Below are positions 40,871 to 43,108 of a stretch of 43,108 nucleotides of DNA, piece after piece. The notes under the pieces are model-generated. The model ran no database searches and was not told the DNA's origin. It worked only from the letters and a program-made list of their open reading frames with translations. Made by a program: the position numbers and the translations under genes. Numbering within the stretch: position 1 is the first letter of the stretch; every line of letters begins with the position of its first letter. This DNA is from Pyxidicoccus fallax (GTDB taxonomy: Bacteria; Myxococcota; Myxococcia; Myxococcales; Myxococcaceae), in assembly GCF_012933655.1 (NCBI RefSeq), contig NZ_JABBJJ010000071.1:1-43108 (forward strand). Reading direction: 5' to 3'.

Positions 40871-41908
40871 CTATGGAGCCTTGTCCGTGGGTCCGGGCTT
40901 CGTCTCGACCTGGCAGAAGTGGTTCCGGTCCCGCCTGTCCAGGTCCTGGGGCCGGCACTTCAACACGGGGGACGCGCGGGCACCGGCCGGCAGGAGCCGC
41001 ATCCTGGGCTCCAGCGTGCACAGGGCCGTGTCGGACGTGCGCCAGAGGCAAGCGTCTGCGGGGATGGATTCCGGGGGCCTCCATGAGGACTCCCGACCCT
41101 TGGACTCGTCGCATTGCAAGGAGGACTCACCCGGCTCGATGCACTTGAAGACCGGGTGCGGGCTCCCGGCTGGGGTCGTCACGTCCAGGCGCTTGCACCA
41201 CCGCAGATGGATCCGCCGCGTGCACGCGGAAGGGGCGGCGTACTCGTGCGTCTGGGTCAGCTCGAACGGCTTGCCGTCGAATGACATGCCCACGATGAGG
41301 GAGTGCTCCGAGTCCACGTGCGCGCGCGTGAAGAAGGGGCGGCCCTCCTTCATCGCTTCCGCGGCTTGCGGCGGCCAGAGCCAGCTGCTCGGTGACTCGT
41401 CCGGAGCCACGATCAGTCGTCCCCCCACCAGGTCGATGTCGCAGGGCTCGCACGAGACGGCTTCCCGTTGGAGCGCCACCGGCAGGGGCGGCAGCTTCCC
41501 CGTGCGGAGCCAGGCCAGCTCGGACTCCGTCCCGGGGGTCACGGAGTGGGTGCGTGAGCACAGGCTGACGGAGGTCGCGTCCTTGCCCTGGGCATACATG
41601 AGGTACTCCTTCCCGGCCTTGAAGGCGATGGTGCAAGCACCGCGACCTCCCGAGGGCAGGTCGAGCCGCTCTCCTGGCTTGACCGGGCCCTTGAAGACCT
41701 CCAGTACCTCCACGGCGGCCTTGCCATCGAACGCGGCCGGGTCCACGGCAGTGACCCGTGCCCGGTAGATGGCGACGGCGTTCTCGCGTGCCGTGCGCAG
41801 CTGGGTGTGAAGGTCGCCGGAAGGCCTTTCGCAACTGCACGCCTGGGCCGCGGAGGGCAGGGCGCAGGCGGCCGCCACGGCGATGAACCAGCGCCATCGA
41901 GTGAGCAT
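40871..41908 (-). CDS. Exported TIMP/NTR-like domain protein, copy 1
   Basis: This 345-residue protein has a signal peptide with a clean AxA site (LPSAAQA|CSC), so the mature N-terminus is predicted to be Cys24-Ser-Cys26. The next cysteines, Cys92 and Cys117 (in LCSRT), fall at mature positions 69 and 94, close to C1-C70 and C3-C99, the disulfides that I recall in TIMP-1. The segment between (AIYRARVTAV...VEVLEVFKGPV...GKEYLMYAQG) reads as a TIMP/netrin OB-fold. The C-terminal 220 residues, with about 11 Cys, are unrecognised. The -2 Gln argues against lipidation. A metalloprotease-inhibitor role is inferred only; bacterial proteins with this domain are not generally characterised. A close paralog lies just upstream. 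Confidence 0.78.
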   Translation of the reverse strand: MLTRWRWFIAVAAACALPSAAQACSCERPSGDLHTQLRTARENAVAIYRARVTAVDPAAFDGKAAVEVLEVFKGPVKPGERLDLPSGGRGACTIAFKAGKEYLMYAQGKDATSVSLCSRTHSVTPGTESELAWLRTGKLPPLPVALQREAVSCEPCDIDLVGGRLIVAPDESPSSWLWPPQAAEAMKEGRPFFTRAHVDSEHSLIVGMSFDGKPFELTQTHEYAAPSACTRRIHLRWCKRLDVTTPAGSPHPVFKCIEPGESSLQCDESKGRESSWRPPESIPADACLWRTSDTALCTLEPRMRLLPAGARASPVLKCRPQDLDRRDRNHFCQVETKPGPTDKAP

Positions 41909-41915
41909 GGCGAGC

Positions 41916-41921
41916 AGCCTA
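41916..41921 (-). promoter_or_regulatory. Conserved -10-like TAGGCT box of TIMP-like copy 1
   Basis: GGAATAGGCT is conserved upstream of both TIMP-like genes, with TAGGCT exactly 7 bases before each ATG. Its conservation in otherwise diverged flanks supports a real promoter element and leaderless transcription. Confidence 0.45.
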
Positions 41922-41966
41922 TTCCGGTGCGGAACGGGCGGGTGAGCCTCGGTGGCGCGATTGGAT

Positions 41967-41993
41967 TGCTCCGAACGGCGGGGGCCCGGAGCA
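41967..41993 (-). terminator. Hairpin after TIMP-like copy 2
   Basis: TGCTCCG pairs with CGGAGCA; the flanking GCACGCCTCG matches the hairpin region after copy 1. It lies 27 bases beyond the stop of copy 2. Confidence 0.5.
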
Positions 41994-42019
41994 CGCCTCG
42001 CGGGGGCGCGGGTGGCGGA

Positions 42020-43060
42020 CTATGGGGCCTTGTCCGTGGGCCCGGGCTTCGTCTCGACCTGGCAGACGTGGAACCCGCCGCTGCCGTTCGCCGACCTGGG
42101 GCGGCACATCAACACGGGGGACGTGGGGGCGCCGTCCGGCAGGGCCCGGCCCTCGGGCGCCAGCTCGCACCAGGCCAGCTCGGACGTGCGCCATCTGCAC
42201 GGCTGCGTGGGAAGATCTTCCAGGCGGCCGTATGAGGACTTCCGGCTCGTGGACGCGTCGCATTGCACGGAGGACGCACCCGGTTCGATGCACTCGAAGG
42301 TCGGGGCCCCGCCCAGGAGGGGAATCGAGACATCCAGGCGCTTGCACCAACGGAGCTGGACCCGCTGCGTGCACGCGGAGGCGGGGGAGGGGGCGGACGT
42401 CAGGGTCAGCTCGAAGGGCCTGCCGTCGAAGGTCATGCCCACCATCACGTCGCGCTTCATCCGGTCATCGTGCGCGTACGTGAAGAAGGGGCGGCCGGCC
42501 TCCATCGCGTCCGCGGCGTCCTTCTGCCCGATGAAGCTTCCCGGTGCCTTGCCCGGGGGCACGACCAGCCGTCCTCCCACGTCGTGGATGTCGCAGGACT
42601 CACACGAGATGGCTTCCCGTTGGAGCGCCACCGGCAGGGGCGGCAGCTTCCCCGTGCGGAGCCAGACCAGCTCGGAGTCCGTCCCGGTGTCCACGGAGCG
42701 TGTGCGGGAGCACATCCCGACCGAGGTCGCGTCCTTGCCGTGCGCGTAGATGAGGTACTCCGTCCCTTCCTTGAAGGCGACGGTGCAGTCACCTCCGCCT
42801 CCCGCGGGCAGGTCGAGCTCTTCTCCTGGCTTGACCGGGCCCTTGAAGACCTCCAGCACCTCGACGGTGGCCTCGCCCGTGGGAATTCCCCAATCCACGT
42901 CCGTGACACGTGCCCGGTAGATGGCGACGGCGCTTCCCTGGGCCGTGCGCAGCTGGGTGGCAAGGTCTCCGGGAGTCTGTTTGCAGCTGCACGCCTGGGC
43001 CGCGGAGGGCCACGCGCAGGCGACCGCCAGGGTGATGAACCAGAACCATCGGGTGAGCAT
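42020..43060 (-). CDS. Exported TIMP/NTR-like domain protein, copy 2
   Basis: This 346-residue paralog of the preceding entry is collinear through its whole length. It has the same signal peptide and cleavage site (PSAAQA|CSC), with Cys24, Cys26, Cys92 and Cys117 at identical positions. The opening, GKLPPLPVALQREA, RWCKRLDV and the end FHVCQVETKPGPTDKAP are near-identical to copy 1, while the central 150 residues (GQKDAADAM..., the PSPASACTQR region) differ clearly. Conserved scaffold with a diverged middle suggests different targets. It has its own TAGGCT box and its own hairpin, so the two copies are probably separate transcripts. The function caveats are as for copy 1. Confidence 0.78.
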   Translation of the reverse strand: MLTRWFWFITLAVACAWPSAAQACSCKQTPGDLATQLRTAQGSAVAIYRARVTDVDWGIPTGEATVEVLEVFKGPVKPGEELDLPAGGGGDCTVAFKEGTEYLIYAHGKDATSVGMCSRTRSVDTGTDSELVWLRTGKLPPLPVALQREAISCESCDIHDVGGRLVVPPGKAPGSFIGQKDAADAMEAGRPFFTYAHDDRMKRDVMVGMTFDGRPFELTLTSAPSPASACTQRVQLRWCKRLDVSIPLLGGAPTFECIEPGASSVQCDASTSRKSSYGRLEDLPTQPCRWRTSELAWCELAPEGRALPDGAPTSPVLMCRPRSANGSGGFHVCQVETKPGPTDKAP

Positions 43061-43067
43061 GGCAGGA

Positions 43068-43073
43068 AGCCTA
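43068..43073 (-). promoter_or_regulatory. Conserved -10-like TAGGCT box of TIMP-like copy 2
   Basis: This is the same GGAATAGGCT element at the same 7-base distance from the ATG as in copy 1. Confidence 0.45.
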
Positions 43074-43108
43074 TTCCGAAGCCGAAGGGGGCGGGAGCCC
43101 TGGGGGGG

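Larger units (their letters stand above)
40815..43080 (-). repeat. Tandem segmental duplication of about 1.15 kb
   Basis: Each unit runs from a hairpin (40815, 41967) through the gene to the GGAATAGGCT box (to about 41930 and 43080). The offset between equivalent points is about 1150 bases. Similarity is high at both ends (for example around 40860-40920 against 42005-42065) and around 41450-41540 against 42600-42690, and lower in the middle. Confidence 0.85.

Overview
The window comes from a very GC-rich genome and most likely from a myxobacterium of the Myxococcaceae (Myxococcus, Pyxidicoccus or Corallococcus type). The signs are a C-terminal MYXO-CTERM sorting signal on a secreted metalloprotease, an encapsulin-cargo-type ferritin-like protein, many secreted enzymes and lipoproteins, and near-exclusive G/C at third codon positions. 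I see no mobile element, phage gene, rRNA or CRISPR array.

Layout. 1-4350: the start of an encapsulated ferritin-like protein (leaving on the left), divergent murJ (lipid II flippase), then a five-domain S1 RNA-binding protein with an RGG-rich head. 4390-4721: a small RNA transcription unit with a promoter, two identical initiator tRNA-fMet genes and a terminator. 4722-11221: a structured leader region, a 1680-residue myxosortase-dependent M36 metalloprotease and an M55 D-aminopeptidase. 11336-18606: a palindrome followed by three genes joined by 4-base ATGA overlaps: a SurA/PpiC-like foldase, a roughly 1695-residue secreted alpha/beta hydrolase carrying a frameshift at a C-run, and a Cys-rich lipoprotein. 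18667-27456: patatin-like lipase, Tat-exported amidase, DUF1330 protein, metzincin lipoprotein, 2OG-Fe(II) oxygenase, O-methyltransferase and topoisomerase IB, mostly single-gene units.

27638-36397: three same-strand genes for a YqiJ/NfeD-like membrane protein with an OB-fold tail, a flotillin (YqiK type), and a giant 1839-residue AAA+ ATPase of the DUF3686 'DNA repair ATPase' type. I infer that these form one membrane-microdomain-linked ATPase machine, and it is the best candidate in the window for a little-studied system.

36456-43108: a bacterial expansin-like lipoprotein, several small exported proteins of unknown function, a long-chain acyl-CoA ligase, and a tandem duplication of two exported proteins whose predicted mature N-terminus is Cys-Ser-Cys. 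Their cysteine spacing closely resembles that of TIMP metalloprotease inhibitors. The pair sits in the same window as two exported zinc metalloproteases, so an inhibitor or self-protection role is worth testing.

Two regulatory habits recur. Many genes lack a Shine-Dalgarno sequence and instead have a -10-like TAGA(G/C)T or TAGGCT box 7-15 bases before the start codon, which suggests leaderless or near-leaderless mRNAs. Gene ends carry strong GC hairpins, usually with no T-tract. All functional calls were made by eye from translated sequence; no database search was run.
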